Below are positions 17,388 through 26,876 of a DNA stretch of 64,000 bases, piece by piece (position 1 is the first letter of the stretch; every line of letters begins with the position of its first letter). This stretch comes from Brevibacterium jeotgali. Lineage in GTDB: Bacteria; Actinomycetota; Actinomycetes; Actinomycetales; Brevibacteriaceae. The stretch covers positions 232,417-296,416 of the forward strand of contig NZ_FXZM01000003.1 of the NCBI RefSeq assembly GCF_900169175.1, written 5' to 3'. The notes under the pieces are model-generated. The model had not been told where the DNA came from. It did no database searches and saw only the letters and a program-made list of their open reading frames with translations. The position numbers and the translations under genes were made by a program.

Positions 17388-18944
17388 TCACCTCTTGTGA
17401 TAGAGGTCGGCCTTCCTCTGGTACTGGGGATCGCTCGTCACGCGGATGCCCAGGCTGCGGAAGATCCCCTCATCGACGGAGCCGAGGATCGTCGTCGTGT
17501 GCGCGTCCGTGTCGGTGAGGTCGGCGAGGTGGGAGAGAGCCAGGCGACTCGTCGCGGATGATCCCGCCGACACGGACAGGGCGATGAGGACCTCGTCGGT
17601 GTGCAGCCGCGGGTTGCGGCTGCCCAGGTGCGAGGTCTTGAGCGTCTGGATCGGTTCGATGGACTCCGGGGACAGGAGATGCTCCTCCTCGTCGGCACCC
17701 GCGAGGTGCTTGAGCGCATTGAGCAGCATCGCGGCTGAGCACCCCAGGAGGGGAGACGTCTTCCCTGTGATGAGAGTGCCGTCGTGCAGGCGTATCGCGG
17801 AGGCGGGCGCGTCGGTCCGCTGGGCGACCTCCCGCGCGGGAGCGACGACCGTCCGGTCGCCGACGTCGATGCCTGCACGGCTCATCACGAGGCCCACTCG
17901 GCTGGAGACGTCGTCCGGCGCGCCCTCGCGATGCTCGGAGACCCGGGCCTGGAACCAGCGGCGGATGATCTCCTGCCCCGCGGCCTCGCGGCAGGCGGCG
18001 TCATCGGAGATGCAGCGCCCCACCAGGTTGACGCCCATGTCCGTGGGCGACTTGTAGGGGCTGCTCCCGTCGATCCGCTCCAGCAGTGCCGTGAGCAGCG
18101 GGAAGACCTCGACGTCGCGGTTGTAGGAGGTCGCCTGCTCCCCGTAGGCGCGCAGGTGGAAGGGGTCGATGACGTTGAGGTCGTCGAGGTCTGCGGTGGC
18201 GGCTTCGTAAGCGATGTTGACCGGGTGCTCGAGCGGCAGGTCCCAGACGGGGAAGGTCTCGAACTTCGCGTAGCCGGACGAGATGCCGCGGCGGTGATCG
18301 TGGTAGATCTGCGACAGACACGTCGCGAGCTTCCCGGAGCCGGGCCCCGGGGCGGTCAGCACGACGAGGTCGCGGGAGGGAGCGAACGCCTCGTTCCGGC
18401 CGAACCCGTCGGCGCCGACGATGCGGGAGACGTCCGTGGGATAGCCGGGGATCGTCCGGTGGCGCACGGTGCGCAGCCCCAGGCGCTCGAGACGCCCCCG
18501 GAAGCCGTGCCCCGACTGGTCGTCGTCGTCGAGCTGCGTGAGCACGATGTTCTCGACGAGGAACCCCCGCGACCGGAACGCGTCCACGAGGCGGAGCACC
18601 TCCTCCTCGTAGGTGATGCCGAGGTCGGCTCGCACCTTGTGCCGCTGCAGGTCGTGCGCGTTCACCGCGATGACGATCTCCAGCTCGTCCCTCAGCTCCT
18701 CGAGCATCGCGATCTTCGTGTCCGGGTCGAATCCGGGAAGCACCCGCGCCGCATGCATGTCGTCGAAGAGCTTGCCGCCCATCTCGAGGTAGAGCCGTCC
18801 GCCGATCCTGCGCTGCCGTTCGCGGATGTGCTCGGACTGGAGGGCGATGTACCGCTCCCGGTCGAAGCCGACAGGGGGCCCTCCGGATCTCTGCGATGAG
18901 GCGCTGAGGGCGACGTGGTCGGGGGAGGACGGGGCGTGGGACAT
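17388..18944 (-). CDS. DUF1846 family protein
   Basis: About 518 residues; matches the DUF1846 family by its length and by segments such as [45 protein letters not shown] and [20 protein letters not shown]. The GPGSGKLA stretch looks like a nucleotide- or phosphate-binding loop. Structures exist for the family but, to my knowledge, no firm function is assigned. Start ATG 18944 is chosen for its AAAGGG site 5 nt upstream; the frame stays open a further 34 codons to 19046 but those residues look unconserved. Monocistronic, convergent with aceB. Confidence 0.9.
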   Translation of the reverse strand: MSHAPSSPDHVALSASSQRSGGPPVGFDRERYIALQSEHIRERQRRIGGRLYLEMGGKLFDDMHAARVLPGFDPDTKIAMLEELRDELEIVIAVNAHDLQRHKVRADLGITYEEEVLRLVDAFRSRGFLVENIVLTQLDDDDQSGHGFRGRLERLGLRTVRHRTIPGYPTDVSRIVGADGFGRNEAFAPSRDLVVLTAPGPGSGKLATCLSQIYHDHRRGISSGYAKFETFPVWDLPLEHPVNIAYEAATADLDDLNVIDPFHLRAYGEQATSYNRDVEVFPLLTALLERIDGSSPYKSPTDMGVNLVGRCISDDAACREAAGQEIIRRWFQARVSEHREGAPDDVSSRVGLVMSRAGIDVGDRTVVAPAREVAQRTDAPASAIRLHDGTLITGKTSPLLGCSAAMLLNALKHLAGADEEEHLLSPESIEPIQTLKTSHLGSRNPRLHTDEVLIALSVSAGSSATSRLALSHLADLTDTDAHTTTILGSVDEGIFRSLGIRVTSDPQYQRKADLYHKR

Positions 18945-19090
18945 GCGGACCCTTTGCTCATCGCGGATGACAGGACTGCGGTGAAGCCTATCGGTCCTCG
19001 ACCAGGATCCGGGGAGGAGGCGCGCGCCGCGGCCCTGTGACCTCACACGCCGATGACCGGCGGATCCGAGGGCACAGCGACTCCTGGGAA

Positions 19091-19096
19091 TACCAT
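19091..19096 (+). promoter_or_regulatory. Candidate -10 element of ftsK (TACCAT)
   Basis: TACCAT ends 7 nt before ATG 19104, giving a leaderless arrangement and supporting that start over the upstream ATGs at 19053 and 19095. Confidence 0.4.
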
Positions 19097-19103
19097 GGAG
19101 AGC

Positions 19104-22016
19104 ATGGCGACCCGTACGACTTCCCCCGCCAAGAACGGTCGCGCTCGCACGTCCCCGCGCTCAGCGGACGCCGGCAAGGCGTCCCGCGGCAGTCGACGGA
19201 CGGCGAACGCGGACCGGACCGCCGGGGGCCCCGATGCCGACAAGGCTGCCCGGAAGAGGAACATCCTCACCGGCGCATGGATGGGAGTGGCTCACATGGC
19301 CGGCGACCGGACACGCAGGAACCTCGACCCGGATGAGGCGGTCGACGAGCCGACCCGCCGCGATGGGACGGGCTTCGCGCTCGTCGCGCTGGCGATCCTC
19401 ATCGCGGCGTTCGAATGGTGGCACATCCCCGGAGCATTCGGAGACGGCGTCCGCTCCGTCGTCGAAGGCACGTTCGGCCGCGTCGCACTGGCACTGCCGA
19501 TCATCCTGCTGGGATACGCGATCCGCCTGTTCCTGCGAGGCGACGACACGCGCGGCAACAACCGCATCCTCATCGGGATGGTCGCACTCGTCGTCGCGGC
19601 GTCCGGGCTCGCCCACGTCGCGGCGGGCAATCCGAGCTTCGTGAATACGCGCGAGGCGATGGCCAACGGCGGCGGCGCTGTGGGCTACATCGTCTCCTCA
19701 CCGCTCATCGCGGCCACGACCGTCTACGTGACGGTCCCGCTGCTCGCCCTCCTCGGGCTCTTCTCGTTGCTCGTGCTCACCGCGACACCGGTCCGTGAGA
19801 TCCCCCCACGCCTCATCGGCGCGTACCACCGTCTGGTCGAGGGAGCGCCGAGCACGGGTGATGCCGAGGGCGCGAGTGAGGCCGACCTCGTCGCATCCGG
19901 GAAGTCCACGTCGACCCTCAAGCCCATGGGCCGCAAGCGCGGTTCGCGGAAGAAGGCCGCGCAGGACGAGGGCGAGGCCCCGCCGCACGAGGCGGAGAAG
20001 GACGTCGCCTACGACAAGGCGTACATCCACGAGGCCGACGTCGAGGGCGAGCCGAAGAAGGCTGCGGACGTCTACGACGTCGACGCGGAGCCGGAGCCCG
20101 CCTACCGACCGGGGGAGCGCCGTCCGACGAAGGCGGAGAAGGAGGCCCGGAAGCTCCGTCGCGAGGTCGGCATGGAGGACGAGACCCGAGTGCTCGACAG
20201 CCGCAGTGCGGCGGGGAAGCCGGCCGATGCGTCCGAGGGCAGCGAGGATGACACCGCGCAGGTGCCGACCGTCTCGACACCCGTCCCGCAGGCGACCGGG
20301 GAGCTTCCGCAGCGCGTCACCCAGCTGGAGCTCAACGGCGACGTCACGTACACCCTGCCGCCGTCGGACGCTCTGACACCGGGACCGCCCCCCAAGGAGC
20401 GCTCCGAGGCGAACGACCGGGTCGTCGCAGCACTGCGCGACGTCCTGGAGCAGTTCAAGATCGACGCGGAGGTCACCGGCTTCTCCCGGGGGCCGACCGT
20501 CACGCGGTACGAGGTGGAGCTCTCTCCCGGCACGAAGGTCGAGAAGGTCACCGCGCTGTCGAAGAACATCTCGTACGCCGTCGCGAGCGCTGATGTGCGC
20601 ATCCTCTCGCCGATCCCCGGCAAGAAGGCGATCGGCATCGAGATCCCGAACACGGACCGCGAGACGGTCTCGCTCGGCGACGTGCTGCGGTCGAATGCCG
20701 CGCGGAAGACCGAGCATCCGATGGTCATGGGTGTGGGCAAGGACGTTGAGGGCGGCTTCGTCGTCGCGGACCTGTCCAAGATGCCGCACCTCCTGGTCGC
20801 CGGTGCGACCGGAGCCGGCAAGTCCAGCTTCGTGAACTCCATGATCACCTCGATCATGATGCGTTCGACGCCGGACGACGTGCGCATGATCCTCGTCGAC
20901 CCGAAGCGCGTCGAGCTCACGATCTATGAGGGCATCCCGCACCTCATCACCCCGATCATCACGAATCCCAAGAAGGCCGCGGAGGCGCTCGAATGGGTCG
21001 TGCGGGAGATGGACACGCGGTACGACGACCTCGCGTACTTCGGCTTCAAGCACGTCAAGGAGTTCAACAAGGCGGTGCGCGAGGGGCGCATCGAGGTGCC
21101 GCCGGGCTCCGAGCGCGAGCTGAACCCGTACCCCTACCTGCTCGTGATCGTCGACGAGCTCGCCGACCTCATGATGGTCGCACCGCGCGACGTCGAGGCG
21201 AGCATCCAGCGCATCACCCAGCTGGCGCGCGCCGCGGGCATCCACCTGGTGCTCGCGACCCAGCGCCCGTCCGTGGACGTCGTCACCGGACTCATCAAGG
21301 CCAACGTCCCGTCCCGCCTGGCGTTCGCGACGTCATCGCTCGCGGATTCGCGCGTCGTCCTCGACCAGCCCGGCGCGGAGAAGCTGATCGGGCAGGGCGA
21401 TGCCCTGTTCCTCCCGATGGGCGCCGCGAAGCCGATACGCGTGCAGGGCGCATGGGTGAACGAGTCGGAGATCGAGGACGTGGTCGAGCACGTCAAGTCG
21501 CAGCTCGCACCCACCTATCGCGAAGACGTCGCCGTCGAGGCTCCCAAGAAGCAGATCGACGAGGAGATCGGCGATGACCTCGATCTGCTGCTGCAGGCGG
21601 CTGAGCTCGTCATCACGACCCAGTTCGGCTCGACCTCCATGCTCCAGCGCAAGCTGCGTGTGGGCTTCGCCAAGGCCGGCCGGCTCATGGACCTCATGGA
21701 GTCGCGCGGGATCGTCGCCGCGTCGGAGGGCTCGAAGGCCCGTGACGTGCTCGTGCGTCCGGAGGACCTGCCCTCGACTCTCGCGGTCATCCGCGGTGAT
21801 GACCCGCCCGGCGATGACCCGTCCGGTCGTGCGGAGGCGTCGACGCCAGGCGATCATGGTGCGCCGCGCGATCATGGTGCGGATGGAGACGCGGGACCCG
21901 AAGCGCCTGATCGCCGACCGGACGGCGGAGGCGGCGACCGCGTGTACGACGAGGCGACGGGTCTCGAGGTCGTCGAGGAGACATCGGACGACGCGTGGGA
22001 GCTGACCGGCCGGTGA
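19104..22016 (+). CDS. ftsK: DNA translocase FtsK
   Basis: Septal DNA pump for chromosome dimer resolution. About 970 residues: a basic N-terminus, four to five transmembrane helices within roughly residues 90-230, a charged linker, then the RecA-like motor with Walker A GATGAGKS (567-574) and Walker [14 protein letters not shown], the RPSVDVVTG loop, and a C-terminal winged-helix gamma domain (LITTQF-like segment [30 protein letters not shown] split over the KOPS reader). A 70-residue Asp/Pro/Gly-rich tail follows the gamma domain, which is unusual. In that tail a 14-bp direct repeat (21850-21863, 21868-21881) codes for repeated DHGA. ATG 19104 is preferred on -10 spacing. Confidence 0.95.
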   Translation: MATRTTSPAKNGRARTSPRSADAGKASRGSRRTANADRTAGGPDADKAARKRNILTGAWMGVAHMAGDRTRRNLDPDEAVDEPTRRDGTGFALVALAILIAAFEWWHIPGAFGDGVRSVVEGTFGRVALALPIILLGYAIRLFLRGDDTRGNNRILIGMVALVVAASGLAHVAAGNPSFVNTREAMANGGGAVGYIVSSPLIAATTVYVTVPLLALLGLFSLLVLTATPVREIPPRLIGAYHRLVEGAPSTGDAEGASEADLVASGKSTSTLKPMGRKRGSRKKAAQDEGEAPPHEAEKDVAYDKAYIHEADVEGEPKKAADVYDVDAEPEPAYRPGERRPTKAEKEARKLRREVGMEDETRVLDSRSAAGKPADASEGSEDDTAQVPTVSTPVPQATGELPQRVTQLELNGDVTYTLPPSDALTPGPPPKERSEANDRVVAALRDVLEQFKIDAEVTGFSRGPTVTRYEVELSPGTKVEKVTALSKNISYAVASADVRILSPIPGKKAIGIEIPNTDRETVSLGDVLRSNAARKTEHPMVMGVGKDVEGGFVVADLSKMPHLLVAGATGAGKSSFVNSMITSIMMRSTPDDVRMILVDPKRVELTIYEGIPHLITPIITNPKKAAEALEWVVREMDTRYDDLAYFGFKHVKEFNKAVREGRIEVPPGSERELNPYPYLLVIVDELADLMMVAPRDVEASIQRITQLARAAGIHLVLATQRPSVDVVTGLIKANVPSRLAFATSSLADSRVVLDQPGAEKLIGQGDALFLPMGAAKPIRVQGAWVNESEIEDVVEHVKSQLAPTYREDVAVEAPKKQIDEEIGDDLDLLLQAAELVITTQFGSTSMLQRKLRVGFAKAGRLMDLMESRGIVAASEGSKARDVLVRPEDLPSTLAVIRGDDPPGDDPSGRAEASTPGDHGAPRDHGADGDAGPEAPDRRPDGGGGDRVYDEATGLEVVEETSDDAWELTGR
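21850..21881 (+). repeat. Short direct repeat in the ftsK tail
   Basis: A 14-bp unit (GCGATCATGGTGCG) is repeated at 21850-21863 and 21868-21881 within the coding sequence of the FtsK C-terminal tail. It suggests recent slippage in a region under little constraint. Confidence 0.8.
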
Positions 22017-22088
22017 GCTGCATGAGCGAGGTCGCCCTGGTCGTCGCCGCGGCTCATGACGAGCCTGCCGACCGCGGTCGTGGGCGGC

Positions 22089-22094
22089 TAGGCT
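22089..22094 (+). promoter_or_regulatory. -10 element of pgsA (TAGGCT), leaderless arrangement
   Basis: TAGGCT ends 7 nt before GTG 22102. It favours GTG 22102 over the in-frame GTG at 22096, which would lie only 1 nt after the element. Confidence 0.55.
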
Positions 22095-22101
22095 TGTGGG
22101 C

Positions 22102-22710
22102 GTGAACGACAGCCGCGAGACGCCCGCACCCAGCAACTGGAACCTGCCGAATCTCCTCACCGTGGTGAGGATCCTGCTGGTCCCGGTCTTCCTCGTGCTC
22201 CTCGTGGGGCAGGGGGGCGTGGACCCCGCGTGGCGCGTCGGGGCCTTCGCCGTGTTCATCGTGGCGATGTTCACGGACTGGATCGACGGGACTCTGGCCC
22301 GCCGGTGGGGCATGATCACGGATTTCGGCAAGATCGCGGACCCCATCGCGGACAAGGCGCTCATGGCCGCGGCGCTCATCGGCCTCTGGGTGGTGGGCAC
22401 CCTTCCACTGTGGGTGCCGATCGTCATCCTCGTCCGGGAGTTCGGGATCACCGTCCTGCGCTTCGTCATCATCCGCTGGGTCGTGCTCCCCGCCTCGAAG
22501 GGCGGCAAGCTCAAGACAGTCCTTCAGACGCTGGCGATCGGACTCATGCTGCTCGGGATCCCTGTCCTCGTGTGGGTGCCGGCGCTCTTCGCCGCGTGGA
22601 CCGTCGTCGCATGGATCGCCATGACCGCAGCGATCGTCGTCACCCTGGTGACGGGGATCGACTACTGCGTGAAGTCCTACCGCCTGGTCCGTGAGGCGAA
22701 CGGGTCGTGA
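22102..22710 (+). CDS. pgsA: CDP-diacylglycerol-glycerol-3-phosphate 3-phosphatidyltransferase
   Basis: Makes phosphatidylglycerophosphate at the membrane. 202 residues with about four to five transmembrane helices. The CDP-alcohol phosphotransferase motif D-x2-DG-x2-AR-x8-G-x3-D-x3-D is complete from the Asp of FTDWIDG to the Asp of ADPIADKA. The opening NWNLPNLLTVVRILLVP is typical of bacterial PgsA. Start GTG 22102 is set by the -10 spacing. cinA overlaps by 4 nt (GTGA at 22707). The order ftsK-pgsA-cinA-clgR is conserved in actinobacteria including Mycobacterium. Confidence 0.95.
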   Translation: MNDSRETPAPSNWNLPNLLTVVRILLVPVFLVLLVGQGGVDPAWRVGAFAVFIVAMFTDWIDGTLARRWGMITDFGKIADPIADKALMAAALIGLWVVGTLPLWVPIVILVREFGITVLRFVIIRWVVLPASKGGKLKTVLQTLAIGLMLLGIPVLVWVPALFAAWTVVAWIAMTAAIVVTLVTGIDYCVKSYRLVREANGS

Positions 22711-23180
22711 CAGCACAGGACGTGGTGCGGAGGCTCGCGGCCCACGGGGCGACGCTGGCGACCTGCGAATCCCTCACCGCGGGTCTGCTCGCCGCGACGG
22801 TCGCCGCCGTGCCGGGCGCGTCGGCAGTGCTGCGGGGCGGCCTCATCACGTACGGGACCGATCTCAAGGCATCTCTTGCGGGCGTGGACGAGTCGCTGCT
22901 GCGCGAGCACGGACCCGTACACCCTGAGGTGGTGCGTCAGATGGCGGCGGGAGCGCGCGCCCGCTGCGCCGCGACCATCGGCGTCGCATGCACCGGAGTG
23001 GCGGGCCCCGATTCGCAGGACGGTCATCCCGTAGGGCGCGTGCTCATCGCGGTGGACGACGGCACGGAGGCGGTCGCAGTGCGAGAGCTCGCGCTCGAGG
23101 GTGACCGCGAGCGGATCCGCAGGTCCACCGTCGAGGAATCCCTGTCCTTGGTGCTCCGGGCGCTGCAGCGGTCCACGTGA
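22707..23180 (+). CDS. cinA: CinA C-terminal domain protein (NMN amidohydrolase, PncC type)
   Basis: 157-residue stand-alone CinA C-terminal domain. Motifs are TCESLTAGLLAATVAAVPGAS, the GGLITYGTDLKASLAGV strand, and ACTGVAGPDSQDGHPVG. Such single-domain proteins deamidate nicotinamide mononucleotide in NAD recycling (PncC). The N-terminal MoaB-like domain found in long CinA proteins is absent, which is normal in this gene neighbourhood. Start GTG 22707 overlaps the pgsA stop by 4 nt. Confidence 0.92.
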   Translation: MTAQDVVRRLAAHGATLATCESLTAGLLAATVAAVPGASAVLRGGLITYGTDLKASLAGVDESLLREHGPVHPEVVRQMAAGARARCAATIGVACTGVAGPDSQDGHPVGRVLIAVDDGTEAVAVRELALEGDRERIRRSTVEESLSLVLRALQRST

Positions 23181-23219
23181 TCGGCAGGTCGCTCTGAGGG
23201 ATGTGTCAGGGGCCGCCTG

Positions 23220-23225
23220 TAGAGT
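23220..23225 (+). promoter_or_regulatory. Candidate -10 element of clgR (TAGAGT)
   Basis: TAGAGT lies 40 nt after the cinA stop and 92 nt before the clgR ATG, implying a leader of about 85 nt. Pattern match only; ClgR genes are often autoregulated but I could not place an operator. Confidence 0.4.
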
Positions 23226-23317
23226 TGTGGGAACAGAATCCGGCCCGTACCCGTTATGCACTCTGTCAACCACCGCGGCGACGAGTCCGGTCGGATGTTC
23301 GGCAAGAAAGGATCCGC

Positions 23318-23650
23318 ATGACTCTTCTGCGAATCGAGCTAGGCGATGCGCTGCGCACTGCACGCCGACGCCAGGGCCGGACGCTGCGCGAAGTGTCGTC
23401 CGACGCCCGGGTGTCGCTCGGCTACCTCAGTGAGATCGAGCGCGGTCAGAAGGAGGCCTCCTCGGAGCTCCTCGCATCGATCTGCGGTGCCCTCGACATG
23501 CCTGTCTCGATCCTCCTGCGCGATGTGAGTGACCGTTTCGCGCTCGACGAAGGCGTGGCGATCCCGGACACGGTTCCGGTGGAGCTGTCCCGTCGGGTGC
23601 TGTCGGAGGACCCTCTGGCGGACGGTCGCGCCATGGCGAGTCGGGTCTGA
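23318..23650 (+). CDS. clgR: ClgR-like XRE-family transcriptional activator
   Basis: 110 residues. The helix-turn-helix region ([19 protein letters not shown]...[26 protein letters not shown]) is nearly the consensus for ClgR, the actinobacterial activator of clp protease genes. The position between cinA and the recA region matches ClgR in Mycobacterium and Corynebacterium. Start ATG 23318 with GAAAGGA (23306-23312) at good spacing; the frame is open upstream but that part is not conserved. ClgR is known to be a short-lived Clp substrate; the C-terminus here ends in ASRV rather than a di-alanine degron. Confidence 0.9.
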   Translation: MTLLRIELGDALRTARRRQGRTLREVSSDARVSLGYLSEIERGQKEASSELLASICGALDMPVSILLRDVSDRFALDEGVAIPDTVPVELSRRVLSEDPLADGRAMASRV

Positions 23651-23659
23651 ACCCGCGCC

Positions 23660-23887
23660 GTGCGTCACGCGCTCTACTGGGAGCTCATGGAGGACGAGTT
23701 CGGCCGTGCCCGGGCCTCGTCGCTCCACACGGACCTCGCCCTCAGCAGCCTGGGCTCACGCACTCCCTCGGAGGCATTCGAGGCCGGCTTCGGCCCGCGT
23801 GAGGTGTGGGCGGCCGTCTGCGACGCGGCCGGCGTTCCCGAAGAGCGTCGGCTGGGGCGGGACAAGCCCCGCTCAGCGCCCCTGTGA
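23660..23887 (+). CDS. DUF3046 family protein
   Basis: 75 residues, DUF3046: the start RHALYWELMEDEFG, the middle LHTDLALSSLGSRTPSEAFEAG, and PREVWAAVCDAAGVPEERRLG fit the family. Function unknown. It starts at GTG 23660, 9 nt after clgR, and precedes recA, its usual location in actinobacteria. Likely co-transcribed with clgR. Confidence 0.88.
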   Translation: MRHALYWELMEDEFGRARASSLHTDLALSSLGSRTPSEAFEAGFGPREVWAAVCDAAGVPEERRLGRDKPRSAPL

Positions 23888-23915
23888 TGCGAGCGGCTCC
23901 TCTTCGGACACGAGG

Positions 23916-23963
23916 GCCTCTCCGTGGGCCGCGTTCACGGAGAGGCGCGTCCACGGAGAGGCG
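23916..23963 (+). repeat. Hairpin with duplicated 3' arm upstream of recA
   Basis: CCTCTCCGTG (23917-23926) can pair with CACGGAGAGG at 23936-23945 or with a second identical copy at 23952-23961, so two alternative 10-bp stems are possible. It directly follows the DUF3046 stop. It could be a terminator made redundant by duplication, or a small regulatory switch. Confidence 0.6.
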
Positions 23964-23983
23964 TCTGGATCGGCATCACCCTC

Positions 23984-24014
23984 TGCGCGCCGCCCCTGCA
24001 CGGGACGGCGCGCA
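23984..24014 (+). terminator. Hairpin, probable terminator of clgR-DUF3046
   Basis: TGCGCGCCG (23984-23992) pairs perfectly with CGGCGCGCA (24006-24014), with further inner CCC/GGG pairing. No T-run follows. Confidence 0.5.
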
Positions 24015-24049
24015 GTCGTGGTTCGGCCCCGACACGCCTGCGTCTGCGT

Positions 24050-24065
24050 TCGAACACGTGTTCCC
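24050..24065. promoter_or_regulatory. LexA (SOS) box of recA
   Basis: TCGAAC-ACGT-GTTCCC matches the actinobacterial/Gram-positive SOS box TCGAAC-N4-GTTCGA at all but two bases. It occupies the -35 and spacer region of a promoter whose -10 is TAGTCT at 24073-24078, so LexA binding would block recA transcription. The box upstream of the lexA/LysM pair shares the core ACACGTGTTC. Confidence 0.85.
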
Positions 24066-24072
24066 ATTGCGG

Positions 24073-24078
24073 TAGTCT
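24073..24078 (+). promoter_or_regulatory. -10 element of recA (TAGTCT)
   Basis: TAGTCT lies 7 nt after the SOS box. Transcription near 24085 would give a leader of about 130 nt. Confidence 0.6.
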
Positions 24079-24217
24079 TGGAGCCGCCGCGCCGCGTCGA
24101 TCCGCCTGGGGACGAAGGGCGCGGCCGTACACAGATTCGGAGCGCTCGCGGTGCCGTGTCCGTGCCGGTGCCTACGCTGGTGCAGACAACCAGGGCAGAT
24201 CCGCTGGAGGAGGAGAC

Positions 24218-25333
24218 ATGGCAGGGAAGAACACCCGCACGCCGCGCACAGCAGGTGCGGACAAGGCGAAGGCGCTCGAGGCCGCGATGGGCCAGATCGA
24301 CCGTCAGTACGGCAAGGGCGCGATCATGCGACTGGGTGAGGAGACGCGTGCTCCCATCGAGGCGATCCCCACCGGGTCCGTCGCGCTCGACATCGCGCTG
24401 GGCATCGGCGGGCTGCCGCGCGGTCGAGTGGTCGAGGTCTACGGACCGGAATCCTCGGGCAAGACGACTGTGGCGCTGCATGCGGTCGCGAGCGCTCAGA
24501 AGGCAGGCGGCATCGCTGGGTTCATCGATGCCGAGCACGCCCTGGACCCGGAGTACGCGAAGAAGCTCGGTGTCGACACCGATCAGCTTCTCGTGTCGCA
24601 GCCGGACACGGGTGAACAGGCGCTGGAGATCATGGACATGCTGATCCGCTCGGGTGCGCTGGACATCATCGTCATAGACTCCGTCGCCGCGCTCGTGCCC
24701 AAGGCAGAGATCGAGGGGGAGATGGGCGACTCCCACGTGGGTCTGCAGGCGCGACTCATGTCGCAGGCTCTGCGCAAGATCACCGGAGCTCTCGCCAGCT
24801 CGAAGACGACCGCGATCTTCATCAACCAGCTGCGTGAGAAGGTGGGCGTCTTCTTCGGGTCGCCGGAGACCACGTCCGGCGGCAAGGCGCTGAAGTTCTA
24901 CGCATCCGTGCGTCTGGACGTCCGTCGCATCGAGACGCTGAAGGAAGGCGGCGACGCGGTGGGCAACCGCACGCGCGTCAAGGTCGTCAAGAACAAGATC
25001 GCGCCGCCCTTCAAGCAGGCGGAGTTCGACATCATCTACGGCCAGGGGATCTCCCGCGAAGGCAGCCTCATCGATATGGGCGTCGACAACGGGATCGTCC
25101 GCAAATCGGGCTCCTGGTTCACGTATGACGGTGATCAGCTGGGCCAGGGCAAGGAGAACGTGCGCAACTTCCTCCGCGATAACCCGGGGCTCGCAGAGGA
25201 GATCGAGCTGAAGATCAAGCACAAGCTCGGCCTCATCATGGAACCGGCTGCAGAGGCCGCGGACACTGCGGAGGCGGGCTCGACCGACGGGCCGACAGAG
25301 GCGGCTCCGGCGCCGGCAGACGCGGAGTTCTGA
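24218..25333 (+). CDS. recA: Recombinase A
   Basis: Strand-exchange protein and LexA co-protease. 371 residues, with no intein. Walker A GPESSGKT (76-83), the [14 protein letters not shown] segment, [22 protein letters not shown], and the L2 loop [19 protein letters not shown] are all present. The C-terminus is acidic and Ala-rich. Start ATG 24218 is set by the GGAGGAGGAG ribosome binding site just upstream. recX follows after 4 nt; the SOS box lies 153 nt before the ATG. Confidence 0.98.
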   Translation: MAGKNTRTPRTAGADKAKALEAAMGQIDRQYGKGAIMRLGEETRAPIEAIPTGSVALDIALGIGGLPRGRVVEVYGPESSGKTTVALHAVASAQKAGGIAGFIDAEHALDPEYAKKLGVDTDQLLVSQPDTGEQALEIMDMLIRSGALDIIVIDSVAALVPKAEIEGEMGDSHVGLQARLMSQALRKITGALASSKTTAIFINQLREKVGVFFGSPETTSGGKALKFYASVRLDVRRIETLKEGGDAVGNRTRVKVVKNKIAPPFKQAEFDIIYGQGISREGSLIDMGVDNGIVRKSGSWFTYDGDQLGQGKENVRNFLRDNPGLAEEIELKIKHKLGLIMEPAAEAADTAEAGSTDGPTEAAPAPADAEF

Positions 25334-25337
25334 CCCG

Positions 25338-26048
25338 ATGGGGGAGCCGGACGACCGGCAGTCACTGCTCGACTCCCTCCAGCGGGCGATCGACGCGGTA
25401 CCGGAATCCCCCCGTGTCGATGTCCGCGGGGTCGGTGACGCACACAGCGCTGCCGGCCCCACGGGCGCGCTGAGTGTCGAGGCACCAGCTGTCGAAGCCC
25501 CGGGAGCCGGTGGTGCGGGAGGCGACGGGCCGTCCGGTGAGGAATCGGACGAGGCTGACTCCGGGGGCGAAGACCAGGCCTTCGGCGAGGCGACGAAGCG
25601 GGCATACGCGATCCTCGCGCTGCGTGATCACAGCCGCGCGGAACTGCGGCAGAAGCTCGTCCGCAAGGGATGCGAGGCGCACATCGTCGATCGACTGCTC
25701 ACGCGTCTCGACGCCGCGGGTCTTGTGGACGACGCACGCTTCGCGGAGCAGTTCGTGAGGTCGCAGCGGGAAGGCCGGGGGAAGTCGCTCTCCGCCATCA
25801 CTCGCGCTCTGCGCGACAAGGGCGTGTCGGACGAGCACGTGCGGACCGCCACAGAGGAACTGGGCGACGACTTCCCCCTGGCTCTGGCCGCGGCCAGGAA
25901 GAAGGCGGCTGGGACTCGCGGCCTCGCCCATGACGTGCGGCTGCGCAGGACGCTCGGTCTGCTGGCCCGGCGCGGCTTCGGCGGTTCCGTCGGACGCCGG
26001 GCAGCAGAGCAGGCCCTCGCAGAGGAGCCGGGCGACGACAGGGACTAG
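25338..26048 (+). CDS. recX: Regulatory protein RecX
   Basis: Inhibitor/modulator of RecA filaments. The core (about residues 85-225) has ATKRAYAILALRDHSRAELRQKLVRKG, GLVDDARFAEQFVRSQREGRGKS and LRDKGVSDEHV, the three-helix RecX repeats. The first 85 residues are Ala/Gly/Pro/Glu-rich and probably disordered, making the protein longer (236) than typical RecX. Start ATG 25338 is 4 nt after the recA stop, so the two are co-transcribed. Confidence 0.93.
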   Translation: MGEPDDRQSLLDSLQRAIDAVPESPRVDVRGVGDAHSAAGPTGALSVEAPAVEAPGAGGAGGDGPSGEESDEADSGGEDQAFGEATKRAYAILALRDHSRAELRQKLVRKGCEAHIVDRLLTRLDAAGLVDDARFAEQFVRSQREGRGKSLSAITRALRDKGVSDEHVRTATEELGDDFPLALAAARKKAAGTRGLAHDVRLRRTLGLLARRGFGGSVGRRAAEQALAEEPGDDRD

Positions 26049-26177
26049 GCGCCTCCTGCCGCAGCTCGGACGACGAAAGCCGGCGCGACGGCGGGGGAGC
26101 GGCTTCGACCCGGTCGCCTCCGGTAACGGGTTGGTGACAGATCGCGCATCAGCCGCAGGTGAGGCGAGAGGAACTCG

Positions 26178-26183
26178 TAGGCT
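26178..26183 (+). promoter_or_regulatory. Candidate -10 element (TAGGCT) for the gene at 26245
   Basis: TAGGCT in the 196-nt gap after recX; a transcript from about 26190 would have a 55-nt leader with a weak AGGAA site ahead of ATG 26245. Confidence 0.45.
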
Positions 26184-26244
26184 GGCCGTTCCACGGTTCG
26201 ACGATGACGTTCGGTCCGTGCGTCCGCGAGGAACAGGAACGACG

Positions 26245-26811
26245 ATGTCCGCTGATCATGTCCGCGTCGCGCACTCCCGCACGCATGTCGACGGCATGCT
26301 GCCTCTCGACTCCGCAGAACACCTCGCTCCGTGCGTGGCGGCCTATTTCGGGCTGCCGGTGTCTGCACTGCTCATCACGCCGGTGAGTGTCTACGGGGAC
26401 GGCAGCGGTGCGATCCTCTCGTTCGGCACCGACCCCGCCGGTGGTCCGTGCCAGCAGGAGTCCGGTCGTGCAGACCACGTGTTCGTCTCCGTCGTGTCCT
26501 CGGACACCGAACCGCGCGATCACTCCCTGGACGCCGTCCGCGAGGAGTACGACCATCCGGGAGTGCGCATCGTGCCCCTCGATTCCCCCGGCTGGACCTA
26601 TGCGTACTCCGCGATCGTCGACGCCGGATCGCTGTTCATCGGCGGAGCGGTGACACGATTCGTGAAGATCGACGGTGCTGCGACCCTGGCCGTGGCCTTC
26701 AGAGGGGTCAACGGCCCTCTCGACCACGCCGCGACCCGTGCTGTGGCGGATGACATCCTCGCGGCGGTGGGATGGTCGGACGACGGACGGCTGAGCCGCC
26801 CCGGCATGTGA
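26245..26811 (+). CDS. Hypothetical protein between recX and miaB
   Basis: 188 residues; I do not recognise a family. The composition is that of a soluble alpha/beta protein with no signal peptide or membrane helix. Recognisable stretches include LFIGGAVTRFVKIDGAATLAVAFRG near the C-terminus. Codon use is like that of neighbours (G/C at third positions), so it is a real gene. The frame is open further upstream to 25930, overlapping recX, but ATG 26245 follows both a -10-like element and an AGGAA site. Monocistronic by appearance. Confidence 0.75.
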   Translation: MSADHVRVAHSRTHVDGMLPLDSAEHLAPCVAAYFGLPVSALLITPVSVYGDGSGAILSFGTDPAGGPCQQESGRADHVFVSVVSSDTEPRDHSLDAVREEYDHPGVRIVPLDSPGWTYAYSAIVDAGSLFIGGAVTRFVKIDGAATLAVAFRGVNGPLDHAATRAVADDILAAVGWSDDGRLSRPGM

Positions 26812-26861
26812 GCATCCGCGAGGTCTGTGTGCGCCGGCAGACGGTCGAGGTCCTCCATCGG

Positions 26862-26867
26862 TAGGAT
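26862..26867 (+). promoter_or_regulatory. -10 element of miaB (TAGGAT)
   Basis: TAGGAT ends 9 nt before the miaB ATG, so the transcript would be leaderless or carry only 1-3 nt of leader. No Shine-Dalgarno sequence is present. Confidence 0.5.
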
Positions 26868-26876
26868 GGTGCCGCC

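Larger units (their letters stand above)
23888..24217. other. 330-nt region between DUF3046 and recA
   Basis: No convincing gene. It contains a repeated hairpin arm (23916-23963), a strong hairpin (23984-24014), the recA SOS box (24050-24065) with its -10 (24073-24078), and about 130 nt of recA leader ending in a long Shine-Dalgarno stretch (24205-24215). Frames in phase with recA run upstream to 23924 but cross the promoter and are not coding. Confidence 0.7.

Noticed and set aside
19698..21245. A 515-codon open frame on the minus strand opposite ftsK
   Set aside because: Mirrors the FtsK coding sequence; composition (Arg, Asp, Leu, Val) is typical of an antisense shadow.
23924..24217. In-frame upstream extension of recA
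   Set aside because: It crosses the SOS box and -10 element and its residues are not RecA-like; ATG 24218 has an excellent ribosome binding site.
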